A stretch of 64,000 bases of DNA, taken from assembly GCF_029168945.1 (NCBI RefSeq), contig NW_026870037.1:2914001-2978000 (forward strand), written 5' to 3'. This document shows positions 1-10,035 of this stretch, one piece after another. Source of the DNA: Cannabis sativa. Lineage: Eukaryota > Streptophyta > Magnoliopsida > Rosales > Cannabaceae. A program made the position numbers and the translations under genes. Below the pieces are notes generated by a model, which saw only the letters and a list, made by a program, of their open reading frames with translations, did no database searches and was not told the DNA's origin. The stretch's first letter is position 1. The number at the start of each line of letters is the position of its first letter.

Positions 1-832
1 AAGTCTTGTTTTTCTTTAAAGCATATATTTCAGTGTTCATAGTAGAATTCCATTGGGGAGATTTGAGAGCAGATGCCACTGTGAGAGGAGTGGTAGAAGC
101 TATGAGCTCTTTAGGCTTGTATGTACCGACCTTAGCACAAGTTACCATAGGATGATTGTTGGTAACTAGGGGTGGTTAGACATCTTGGTTGATTGCAGGT
201 GTGTCTTGTATTAGAGGAGCAACAAAGATGTCAGGTGCATATGCCAGAAGATGCTCAATTGAAGAGAGGGAAGAATTATCCTGAGGAGCAGCAGGCATCT
301 GTGTTGACGATGGAACAGCAGGTAAAGTTGAGCCATCAAAAGCAACATTGTGAGTAATGGGATGTTGTTGTTGTGGTTGAACTGAAGTGATAGACTGTTG
401 TTGTGGTGGTGCAGTAGGATGCTACTGTTGTGGAATGGATTGAAGTGCAGCAGGTTGCTGCTGTTGTGGTGTTGGGTGAGGAGCAATAAGCTGCTGTTGT
501 TGTTGAGATGTGGAAGCAGCATTTGTAATGTTGGTTTGGACACGAAGCTGTTGTTGAGTTGTTGCTGGTGAAGGTGGGTGAGATGCTTGGGAAACAAGAG
601 GTGTGAGAATTGGTGTCATTTGGGACACAAACACAAGGAGCAGTTGCATTAGTAGAGATATTAAGGAAAGGAAAATGAAACTCATCAAAAATAACATCTC
701 TAGAAATATAAATTCTTGCCAGAAGAAGCAAGGCATTTATAACCTTTGTGTTTCAAACTATAGCCAATAAAAGTACATTTTTTTGCTCTGAATTCAAGCT
801 TATGTTTGTTATAGGGTCTAGTGTTGGGGTAT
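1..832 (-). pseudogene. Ty1/copia pol fragment: integrase end, linker and start of reverse transcriptase (downstream half of split element)
   Basis: Read on the minus strand from 832 down, the first residues are PNTRPYNKHKLEF, the usual copia segment just after the integrase core. YISRDVIFDEFHFPF follows, then a long Gln/Thr/Pro-rich linker (about 730-250) rich in CAA/CAG codons, then NNHPMVTCAKVGTYKPKELI, the block that opens the copia reverse transcriptase. Frames shift within the linker and there is a stop near position 160, so the piece is dead. Its upstream half is at 12442-14479: the gypsy element at 833-12441 sits between them and the copia frame resumes across the insertion. The rest of RT, RNase H and the 3' LTR lie left of the window. 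Confidence 0.85.
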
Positions 833-3241
833 TGTAATAACCAAAATATTGGGTTATTATTTTCCGTTATGTTAGATTAGCTATGTCGATGTGGAATTAG
901 TTGATTGTTTAGAATATTTATGATAAATGAATTAATGTTAGTTTTCAAAGTTAAATAAATTGTGATACTTTCATAATCATGTGATAATTTTAGCATGACA
1001 AAATAGTCCATGACAAATATTTATGAAGTGAGTTGAAGAATTGGATATGTTGGAAAATTATTTACGTGGCCTATAGGAAAAAAATTTAGTCTTATTATTA
1101 TTATTTTCTTTAAGTGATATAGGTTGAATTACTTAATTAAATAATAATATCAATAGTAACGATAGTGGCCAAATCGAGTATTAAGGTATAGTTTTGTGAT
1201 ATGTAGCTATGTTGAGAAATTAGAGAGTAGTTTGGACTTATAGCATTGATAGAATTTTAATGGATTCTCTTTGAATGATATTAAGTATATGGAAGACACT
1301 TGCAACTGGCTTACGTGTAGCATTAAGAATAAAACATGGATGGATGGTATCTTTTGGTTAGTCATCAAGCCAATAAAGACTTGGTCAAATGGTAAGGTGG
1401 CACACTTAGAGCTTATGGAGTAAATAGTTAACAACATATATATAAATAATACTTATTAATCATGTTTTGTCAATGCATGAAAATAAACTCTCCTTTATTC
1501 TAGTCTTGACCGAGTATGAAGGGACCCTTAAACAAATTATTGTTTTGAAATACCTTTCAACTTATTTAATTGATTTTAAAATGTAAGGTTAGTAGTCAGG
1601 TCGCTAAGGGACGTTAGTGTAGTTAGTTAAAGGGTTATAAATACCACTCAACTCCTATACTTCACTCACTTAAGCTCTCTCGTATAATCAATATAATTCT
1701 CTTGTCCTTTGTGTTCTCCATAGATCAAACCATTACTATACACCACCATCTTTCTTCTCACACTTTAAAAGGCCAAGCTCTCTCATCATCACTCTAATTT
1801 CCTCGTACCCTTGTGCTTTGTAGACATAGTCACATATTACTCTACATCCCATATCTTATTCCATATAAGCACTATATATAAGCGAACCATACACCATCAT
1901 TATTTCCCATATCCTCCATAAACTATAATAGTTCCTGCAAATTCAAAAATCATTATCACCTTGTTTCTAAATTTCAAGATCATCTCAAACTATTCGTGTG
2001 CTTACACAAGGCTTGGGCTCGGATAGCTAGATCTCCTTTAAGAACTAAGGTATATTGTTTTGTCATTTGAATTTTCGATCTAGACTCAACGTTAAATTTA
2101 AATAATTATGTCACTATAATATATTATAAAATAAAAATACATGAAAACTAGGTTTTCATAAGAAGATTATTGGTTCTCAAGGATCACTTTTGCAATCAAG
2201 CTAGGATCTCCACAATCGAGGTAAGGAAATTAAGTAGAAAAACATAAGTTTTCTGTATGTAATAACATTCATAGAAAGAGTGGGAATAGTAAAAGAGAAG
2301 TTAACTAAGGTCTTCTGCCTGACTCTTTATTGTTTGTTATTTAATGTACTGTATAATATATATTTAAATAATATGTTTATAAGATTCATGTTATTTATGT
2401 ATGTTTACAGTATTAGAGCATGGCCATTGCTAAAGGTATATATTTAAATAATATATTTATAAGATTCATGTTATTTAAGTATGTATGTAAATAGTGTGTT
2501 TATAAGATTCACATTATTTAATTATGATTGTTATGTTGTTTAAATAATGTATAGTAGTTTGCCATTATTTAAATTAGGTAGATTATAGTTTAGGTGACAT
2601 GGTTTGACTGAGAAGATCATGGTTAAATACTTGACTATTGGGTCTATATGGTAGATAGGGGGTCATTTAGTAGTGGGTACGATTTTACTGAACCCAGCCC
2701 TCCGCCATTTAGTCCAATAGCTCGAGTTTCTTTGCCAAAGGTGGACTTCAGCGTAATCATTATTATGTGATTTAGCTTAGAACCTAGTTATTAGTGACTA
2801 GTGATATCTTTAAGTTTATGTTTTGTTATTTGTCTAAATATGTGCATGTGCATTTTAGTTAGGATTTACTTTTATTTATGTGACTACCTGACACACATTT
2901 CCTTACTGAGTTTAGTAGCTCACCCTTATCAAATTACCATGTGCAGATTAAGGTAACTGAAATTAAGTCTAGAATGCCGGTGGCGAGTGGAACTTTGGAC
3001 GCTTGTGTGTGTGAACTCGCTAAGGTCCATATAACTGCAGGCGGTCTAGGGTGTTCTATTTATTTATTTACGCTATTAAATTTATGTCGCAATTATTTTA
3101 TTATTATTTATTAAGTCTTTTGTACGAAAACTGGCCAGTTGTGAATATTTTCAAGTATTAAATAAAAATGCGACATTATGATATTCCGCGTTTAACGCTT
3201 GTAAATAAAATTAATATCTTTATAAAAGTATGGGCGTTACA
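833..3241 (+). repeat. 5' LTR of Ty3/gypsy chromovirus
   Basis: Begins TGTAATAACC and ends GGGCGTTACA (TG...CA). It is repeated almost unchanged at 10036-12441. By eye I count about 35-40 substitutions and a 3-bp ATT indel over 2.4 kb, about 98% identity. A TATAAATA box near 1636 is a plausible transcription start signal and is kept in the other LTR. The 60-75 aa open frames in it are chance. Left flank reads GGGGTAT where the matching right flank reads TAACA, so the target duplication has decayed on this side. Confidence 0.95.
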
Positions 3242-3244
3242 GTT

Positions 3245-3257
3245 TGGTATCAGAGCC
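3245..3257 (+). other. Primer binding site (initiator tRNA-Met type) of the gypsy element
   Basis: TGGTATCAGAGCC lies three bases after the 5' LTR. It is the common plant retrotransposon sequence complementary to the 3' end of initiator tRNA-Met, where minus-strand DNA synthesis is primed. It confirms the LTR end and the plus orientation. Confidence 0.93.
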
Positions 3258-4416
3258 ACAGTTATATCGGTCCCGAACGTTCTCACAAGTTATACACATC
3301 AGCTAAAAAGTCTCTACTCACTACCATGTAAGTCTCATATTATATGCTTGTATTTTTATATTTCCTTGTGTAATTTCAAAATTTCATTTATTACAGAAAC
3401 CTTAGTGCCAATATCCAAATTTAGGTACTACCCATATGAAATCAAAAAAAAATTAATATATATGTATAAATATATTTCTAGATAATTCTTTTTTTTTTAC
3501 AAAAAATCATAACTAGAAAGCCTAGACAATTTTTTTTTTAAGTAACAATATTAAAAGAAGAAGTTTTTATTATTTTATTTTATGTATTTATTGTTACTTA
3601 CTTATATAGTTATTTTATCTTAGTGTAAATAGAAATTATTTGGTGAACTATGTTATGTTAACAGGGAGAGACTTTTCTTTTATAGAACAAAAAAATAATA
3701 ATTAGTTGATTTTATCTACTAGGAATATTATATATTATTCAAATAGTTAGGTTGATTTCTTATAAGAATTTTATTTTAGAAGAATTAGAACTAAATATTA
3801 AGAGATTATGTTGCTTAGACGATCAAGTCGTCTCAATAGAACAATCAAGAAGGAGTAGCTTCAAACCTACAAGAAGCTTAAGAAAAAGATGAACTACGAG
3901 GCTAAGCTATTCATGGTGGAGGACAAGGATAACGAGTTGTGCTATTATGGAAGTGGCACCCACGTAAGTACATACAAGGCATAGGCTTAGTTGAGAGGAC
4001 GCTCGTTTTTGCGAGTAGTTGGAGAAAGAGAAAGCTAAGCTTAGGGAACGACTCCAACCTTAGGATGAAAAGTTGCATTGCCATAAGCGGTAAAGCACAA
4101 GGAATTTGGTTCAACAGCCAACACACTGCTTTGAGCCATCATATGAAAGAATAATAATAAAAAAAAACATCGACATTTGAAGGAGTCTCTAATCCTTTAG
4201 AGGGGAAGGAACAACCAAGGATTGTAGCACCCATATTGGGATATATAGAACTCAATAAAATACAACTAACGAATGACTTGATAGAGCTGGAAATAAAGGA
4301 TCATGACGCTGCACTTGATATGGATTGGCTATCCATTCATCTATTGTTGAAAGTATTGGTCGCTTTTGGCAACAAAGGTCGGAGACCAGATTACTTTCAA
4401 AGAAGTTAAGCTAGCC
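3258..4416 (+). other. Gypsy leader and eroded gag region
   Basis: Between the primer site and the protease remnant I see no gag-like frame and no CCHC zinc knuckle. The sequence is AT-rich to about 3790. Coding-like bases follow, including a stretch near 3888-3950 that could encode VEDKDNELCYYGS. The interval is only about 1.1 kb, short for leader plus a full gag, so gag seems largely deleted or decayed and the element would need proteins supplied in trans. The open frames at 3168-3485 and 3939-4154 match no family I recognise. Confidence 0.5.
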
Positions 4417-6640
4417 TTATCAACTAGGGGTGTTCAATAAAATTTACAAACCGCTCAACCCGAATAAACCGCCCAAACCAAACCGAATAAACCGACAAAA
4501 AATACAACCCGAAATAATATAATGAAAATCCAACCCGCCCAATGAATATATTGGGTGGTTTACAAATTATTCTAAACCGCCCAATTAACCCGAATAAACC
4601 GAATTAAACCGATTTATATATTTTTTAATAAAAGTGTATATCTTATATTATATAAATTACATTTATTAGTTAAATTATTTTGTATTTAAAGTTTGGACAT
4701 TTTAATTTTTAACTTAAAACTTAGATTTTATAGTTAATAATTTTTAATGTATTTGGATATTGAAGTTAAAGTTTAAAATCTACACTATATTATCACTTTT
4801 TTTATTATTTTATTCAATTATTTTATGTTTACTCAATTATATTTATCTTATATTAAAGTTCTTAAAATTAATTTAAACTATAGCATTATTTAACTTGAAA
4901 TATAAATAATATATTTTTATTTTTTTAACTTTTTTGTTACTTGAATTCTAGAAACGAACAATAATAATTATAAAAAAAAAAATGAAGAACGGTTTGGACG
5001 GGTTAACCCGACCAAACCGACAAAATCATTGGGCGGGTTGAACTTTTTCTAAATTTTCATTGGGCGGGTTACGATTAAATTTTGCAACTTGGAAATATTT
5101 ATATTGGGTTAATAAAAATATGCTATAACCCGACTAAACCGACCGACGTACACCCCTATTATCAACTTCTTTAATCTCATCCTTATAAACTAGCCATCTG
5201 AGGAAGGTATGATGTCAAGCATTGTTGACTAATGTAGTGCATCAAGTAGTCAAGACACAACAAACAATGAACAATATGCACATAGTCTGTGAATTCCAAA
5301 AGGTCTTTCTAAAAGATCTACCAGGAATACCTTCAGACAGTGATGTAGAGTTCATAATCAAGTTAGCTCCAAGAGTGCTATAATTGTGAAGGCTCCATAC
5401 AAAATGGAAATTTACGAGTTGTAGAAACTCAAAGTATAGCTACAAGAGCTCCTAGACAAAGGGATCATTAGACCAAGTTGCTCACCTTAGGGTACTCTAG
5501 TACTCTTTGTTAAGAAGAAAGATGGAAGCATGAGGATGTGCATAGACTAGCATGAGCTCAACAAGGTAAGCATCAAGAATAAGTACCATTTCCCAAGGAT
5601 TGACGATCTCTTTGATCAATTGCAAGGCTCGACTGTGTTCTCGAAAATAGATCTAAGATCTGGGTATCACCAGCTGAAGGTTTGGAAGGAGGACATACCC
5701 AAGACAATACTCAAAACACGATATGGACACTATGAGTTTTTGGTAATATCTTTCAGACTAACTAATGCCCCAGCAGTCGTCATGGATATGATGAATAGGG
5801 TGTTCAAGGAGTACCTAGATAAGTTTGTTGTCGTATTCATTACCAGCATTCTTATCTACTCCAAAACTATGGAGGAACATGAGGAACGCCTGAGGATAAC
5901 TCCAAACCGACTTAAGGAGAACCAACTATACCAAATTCAAGAAATGTGAATTCTAGTTAGAGAGTGTGGAATTCCTAGGCCATATAGTTTCCAAAGATGG
6001 AGTTGAGGTGGATCCTACAAAGATCGAAGCAGTCAAGAGCTGGCCAACACCTAAGACTGCAAGTGAAGTAAAAAGCTTCTTGGGTCTAGTTGGTTACTAC
6101 AGACGCTTTGTTGAAGGATTTTCCAATATCGCAACTCCTCTAACCAACTTAATACGAAAGACACAGAAGTTTGTCTAGTCGAAAAACCATGAGGGTAGCT
6201 TCCAAACACTTAAGGACAAACTAATAACAACCCCTGTATTATGTGTTCCCAATAACAAGGATAAGTTTGTGGTGTACTGTGATGCATCAAAACAAGAGTT
6301 GGGATGCGTGCTGATGCAAAATGACAAAGTAGTAGCGTATGCCTCAAATAACTTAAGGAGTATGAACAGAGGTACCCAACACACGATCTGGAGTTGGCAA
6401 CAGTAGTTTTTGCGCTAAAAATATGTAGGCACTATCTCTATGGGGAGAAATGTGAAATTTATACTGACCACAAGAGGCTGAAGTACTTCTTTACACAAAA
6501 GGAACTCAATATGAGGCAGAGATGATGGCTAGAGCTGGTTAAGGACTATGATTGCGAAATCCACTACCACCCGGGGAAGGCCAATGTAGTAGCAGATGCG
6601 CTAAGTAGACGCAATTATGCCAGCTTAGCAATACTTGCAC
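4250..6640 (+). pseudogene. Gypsy pol, first part: protease remnant, reverse transcriptase, RNase H (interrupted)
   Basis: DHDAALDMDWLSIH (about 4298-4340) resembles the D-x-I-L-G-M-D-W-L motif at the end of gypsy protease. After the hAT insert, RT motifs follow: [39 protein letters not shown] and [17 protein letters not shown], then the connection FLGHIVSKDGVEVDPTKIEA and FLGLVGYYRRFVEGF (about 5970-6120). RNase H shows FVVYCDASKQELGCVLMQ and [13 protein letters not shown] sequence to about 6640, ending with VVADALSRR. There are many stops and frameshifts (for example 5948 and 6176). The catalytic aspartates are gone: the expected F-I-D-D-I-L-I reads FITSILI (about 5834-5855). Confidence 0.92.
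4425..5158. mobile_element. Non-autonomous hAT-like element with AACCCG/AAACCG motif ends
   Basis: The 734-bp insert is flanked by a perfect 8-bp duplication, TTATCAAC, at 4417-4424 and 5159-5166. Its ends are inverted: TAGGGGTGT on the left, ACACCCCTA on the right. Eight-bp duplications and TAGGG-like ends are typical of hAT transposons. Just inside both ends are many copies of short motifs such as CAACCCG, AAACCGA and GGGCGGGTT, direct on one side and complementary on the other. The middle is very AT-rich with no transposase frame. It is inserted in the gypsy pol, between protease and reverse transcriptase, so it is younger than the gypsy element. Confidence 0.9.
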
Positions 6641-6789
6641 AAATATAAATGCCACTACAATAGGAATTCCAAAGTAGTGGTATAGAGATCATTACGCGAA
6701 AACTAGCTAACCTAAGCATTGTCGCGGCTCTGCTACAAGAACTTGAAGATGCACAGATAGTTGATGAGTTCTTATAGAACAAAAGAGCA

Positions 6790-7648
6790 CACTTGCCATA
6801 GAAGGAGATAGAGGATTTCTCCGAAGGTACAGACGGCATGCTAAGGTATGAGGGAAGGGTGTGTGTAGCCAACAACATAGAGCTTAAAAGAAAGACCAAG
6901 ATGGAAGCACACACTACACCCTACTCAATGCATCCAGGGTCAACCAAAATGTACAATGACTTAAAAACCTTATATTGGTGGCCAGGGAGGAAGAAGGATG
7001 TAGCTGAATTTGTAGCTAGATGCCTCACATGTCAACAAGTTAAGGTTGAACATCAGAGACCAGCAATGATGTTACAACCCCTGAAAATCCCAGAATGGAA
7101 GTGGGAAGATGTAGCCATAGACTTTGTGATGGGACTACCCCGAACAACCAAGCAACACGACTCAGTTTGGGTAATTATAGACAGACTCACAAAGTCAGCA
7201 CACTTTGTTCCAGTAAAGTCTACTTACAACGCAGAGCAGTATGCTGACCTGTACGTGCAAGAGATATTGAGGCTGCATGGAGTTCCAAAGACGATAGTCT
7301 CTGATAGAGGTTCAGTATTCACCTCCAAGTTCTGGGAGAGTCTACATAAGGCAATGGGGACGTGATTGAAATTAAGTACAGCATTTCATCCCCAAACAGA
7401 TGGACAATCTGAACGCACCATCCAAATACTCGAGGATATGCTTCGAGCGTGTGCACTGGACTTCACTGGTTCGTGGAGTAAGCATTTACCTCTAATGGAG
7501 TTCTCCTACAGTAATAGCTATCAAGCCACAATGAAAATGGCACCATATGAGATGTTGTATGGACGAAAATGTAGATCACCGCTTCATTGGGATGAAGTTG
7601 GAGAAAGACGCTACTTAGGTCCAGAAGCAGTTAGAGAAGCTTTAGAAG
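6790..7648 (+). pseudogene. Gypsy pol, integrase (upstream part)
   Basis: The HHCC zinc-binding region is visible at 6900-7045: the H of HTTPYS, the H of MHPGSTKMYNDL, then CLTCQQVK. The catalytic core follows: the first Asp in VAIDFVMGLPRTTK, the second in VSDRGSVFTSKFW, and the Glu in HPQTDGQSERTIQ. An in-frame TGA at 7363-7365, between the second Asp and the Glu, stops the frame. A short indel-free frame continues to EALEA, where the GC-rich TIR element begins. The C-terminal part resumes at about 9500, so integrase was one frame before that insertion. Confidence 0.92.
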
Positions 7649-7982
7649 CAGGCATGGCAAATCGAAGCTTTTTCGCGGATCGGGTCGGGGCCCCGACCCG
7701 ACGGGGCAGTCCCGCCCCGACACAATCGGGTCTCTAATCGGGTCTTTGCCCCGCCCCGCCCCGCCCCGGTTAAATTTTTTCGGGTCGGGGCTGACCCGAT
7801 TCGATAATTTAAAAAAAAAAAAAACCAAATTTTACTATTCTCTGCCACGAACTACTTCAAGCTCTCCCTCTCAGCCTATGAGTGAAATGGCTTAAAACTT
7901 TTGTGTGGGATTTCGGTTCTTATTGTTGTTTGGTTTATATATATCTTGGTTCCATGAACGTGTTGACTGCTTCACTTTGATG

Positions 7983-7983
<1 letters not shown>

Positions 7984-8074
<91 letters not shown>
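7984..8074. repeat. (ATT)n microsatellite
   Basis: About 30 uninterrupted ATT units inside the GC-end TIR element. Length is probably polymorphic and prone to assembly error. Confidence 0.98.
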
Positions 8075-8075
<1 letters not shown>

Positions 8076-8572
8076 AGGCTTACTATTAGGAAGAGGTCAA
8101 CATCACATGCCATGCTTTATTTGACCTATAAGGCTTTGGTTGTTGAACACCCAATGATATATCAACGATTGTTAATGTTAATTATTTATGTACTCTTCTT
8201 TTATGTTTTTAAGAAATTCGAATCGGCTTTCGTCTCAAATTTGATTTATTAGGATGAACATTAAATCGAAAGAAATTAAAACTCTAATTAGGAAATGGTT
8301 TTGGAAGGATAATAAGATAACACCAAAAAATCTAAATAAGAACACCCACATTCTGCCTCCTACCTTGAATCTCTTTAAAAGAAAAATAATTGAAAGTATT
8401 AGGAAGGTACAAAGAGAGAACAATTCTTTATTAATGAATTGGATAAATATACAAAGTGGAAAAGAAAACCTTATATAAGTAGAGAGGAAATGATGACATT
8501 TATAACATAAAAGTATATAACAATCTAACTGCAATACTTAACTAAATAAAGTAACTATCTTAACAGTTACCT

Positions 8573-9110
8573 TCAAGATGGAGTGTAAAATTTTTTTACA
8601 CCCATCTTGAAAATTATCTCATTGAAATGAGTAGAAAAGAGGAGTTTAGTGGGTATATCAGCAAGGTTCATCTTCGAAGGAACATGGTTGAGTTTGATGA
8701 TGCCATTGGTTAGTTTCTCTTGAACAATGTGGTAGTTAATTTTCACATGTTTTGTGTGCTCGTGAAACACTGGATTCTCGGATATATGTATGAATGCATT
8801 GTTGTCACAAAAGAGGAGAGCAGGGAGAGATATATCCACATGAAAGTCTTTTAAGAGAGATATGATCCATTGAAGCCCACAGGTGACATTGGCCATAGTT
8901 CTATACTCTGTTTCAGTAGAGGGTCGGGATATGCTTTGTTGTTTTTTTGATTTCCATGAGATGAGGGAATCTCCCAAGAAAACACTGTAGCTAGATATGG
9001 ATCTCCTGGTGTCAAGACAAGCACCCCAGTCAGCAATCGCAAAAGCTTTGAGGGTGAGTTTTAATGGTGTTGAACCATGAAAGAAGAGGCCTTGACTAGG
9101 AGAATATAAA
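8573..9110 (-). pseudogene. Ty1/copia RNase H fragment carried inside the TIR element
   Basis: On the minus strand the frame runs from LKAFAIADWGACLDTRRSIS through SWKSKKQQSISRPSTETEYR and LFCDNNAFIHISENPVFHEH to HVPSKMNLADIPTKLL. These are the copia RNase H catalytic blocks (Asp of the ADW block, Glu of TETEY, Asp of CDNN, and the ADI.TK tail). It starts abruptly and has no LTRs close by, so it is a captured or truncated piece. It belongs to a different copia copy than the outer split element, which lies in another nesting level. The short open frame at 8254-8478 has no recognisable family. Confidence 0.85.
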
Positions 9111-9119
9111 TTTTTTATT

Positions 9120-9178
9120 AAAAAAACTCCTAATGTTTTTTTTTTGAATGGAAAAAAAAAAAAAAAACTCCTAATGTT
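9120..9178 (-). repeat. Minimal LINE-tail insertion with duplicated target
   Basis: AAAAAACTCCTAATGTT occurs twice (9121-9137 and 9162-9178). Between the copies is a T run followed by GAATGG, the complement of a LINE-like 3' end plus poly-A. The A-run beside the right copy makes the exact borders uncertain. See also 18342-18386 and 40824-40866. Confidence 0.65.
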
Positions 9179-9499
9179 AAATTTGATAAATTTTAAAATA
9201 ATTATAAAATATAATTAAATACTTTAATTGATTCAATAAAACTTCTTATAAAATTTTAGGAAAATATTTTTCTCTTAACTTATAAAGTCACTTATAAAAT
9301 AAAATTTGAAGAAGTAAATTTGCAAAAAAAAAAAAAAAAAAAAAAAATCGGGTCAAACCCGAGCCCAGTTGGGTCGGGTCGGGTCAGACCCAATTAAATT
9401 TTCAAGGTAATCGGGGCGGGGCGGGGCGGGGCAATAGCTTGTCGGGGCGGGGCGGGTCAGAAGCGGGGCGGGGCAGACCCGCCCCATTTGCCATTCCTA

Positions 9500-10010
9500 C
9501 GAAGGATGCTCACCGCCCAAAGTAGACAGAAAAGTTATGCAGATCTGAAAAGACGGGAGGTTGAGTTTTTTTTTGTAGGGGACTTAGTGTTCTTGAAGGT
9601 ATCACCTATGAAGGGTATTATGCGTTTTGGAAAAAGGGGAAAGTTAAGCCCAAGATTTATAGGTCCTTTTAAAATACTGGACAGAGTTGGTCAGGTAGCT
9701 TACCATTTGGCCCTACCGCCAACATTAGCAGAAACGAATAATGTTTTCCACATTTCCATGTTACGTAAGTATGTACCTGATCCGACACATGTGCTTAAAT
9801 ACGAGAACTTGAAGTTGCAGTAGGACATGAGTTATATGGCACGCCCTGTGCGCGTGATAGAAAAAGGAACAAAAGTCTTACGAAATAAGACTATACCCTT
9901 AGTCAAAATTCTGTGGAGTGATAGTTCTAATAGAGAAGCGACATGGGAGTTGGAGAAGGACATGCAGAATCAGTACCCCGAGTTATTCTCAAGTAAGTAA
10001 ATTTCGAGGA
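9500..10010 (+). pseudogene. Gypsy integrase C-terminus and chromodomain-like tail
   Basis: Resumes the integrase broken at 7648: RRMLTAQSRQKSYADLKRRE, GDLVFLKVSPMKG, LSPRFIGPFKILDRVGQVAY and NVFHISMLRKYVPDP are the conserved GPY/F-module blocks. After a TAG at 9821-9823 the same frame continues VRVIEKGTKVLRNK...VKILWSDSS...EATWELEKDMQNQYPELF, which looks like a degenerate chromodomain. This places the element among chromoviruses, probably Tekay/Del-like. It is followed by a short spacer and the polypurine tract. Confidence 0.88.
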
Positions 10011-10022
10011 CAAAATTCTTTT

Positions 10023-10034
10023 AAGGAAGGTAGA
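10023..10034 (+). other. Polypurine tract of the gypsy element
   Basis: AAGGAAGGTAGA directly before the 3' LTR (which begins TGTAATAACC). This is the expected primer for plus-strand DNA synthesis. Confidence 0.8.
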
Positions 10035-10035
10035 T

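Larger units (their letters stand above)
7649..9499. mobile_element. TIR element (hAT-like) with GC-rich CGGGTCGGG/GGGGCGGGGC ends, inserted in gypsy integrase
   Basis: Ends are inverted: AGGCATGGCAAAT at the left and ATTTGCCATTCCT (complement AGGAATGGCAAAT) at the right. Inside them lie arrays of CGGGTCGGG, GACCCGA and GGGGCGGGGC (7677-7800 and 9348-9486), standing out sharply from the AT-rich surroundings. AGG.ATGGCAA ends followed by GGGGCGGG runs are known from plant hAT elements; I could not find an 8-bp duplication, so the superfamily is inferred. The interior holds an (ATT)n microsatellite, a copia RNase H fragment and a LINE-tail scar, but no transposase. Gypsy coding resumes on both sides. 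Confidence 0.75.

Noticed and set aside
211..597. Gln/His/Asn/Leu-rich frames suggesting a poly-Q regulatory protein
   Set aside because: Flanked by copia integrase and RT blocks in one frame; it is the variable linker of pol.
1207..1437. 76-aa frame present in both gypsy LTRs (also 10407-10637)
   Set aside because: Its conservation reflects LTR identity, not coding; no family.
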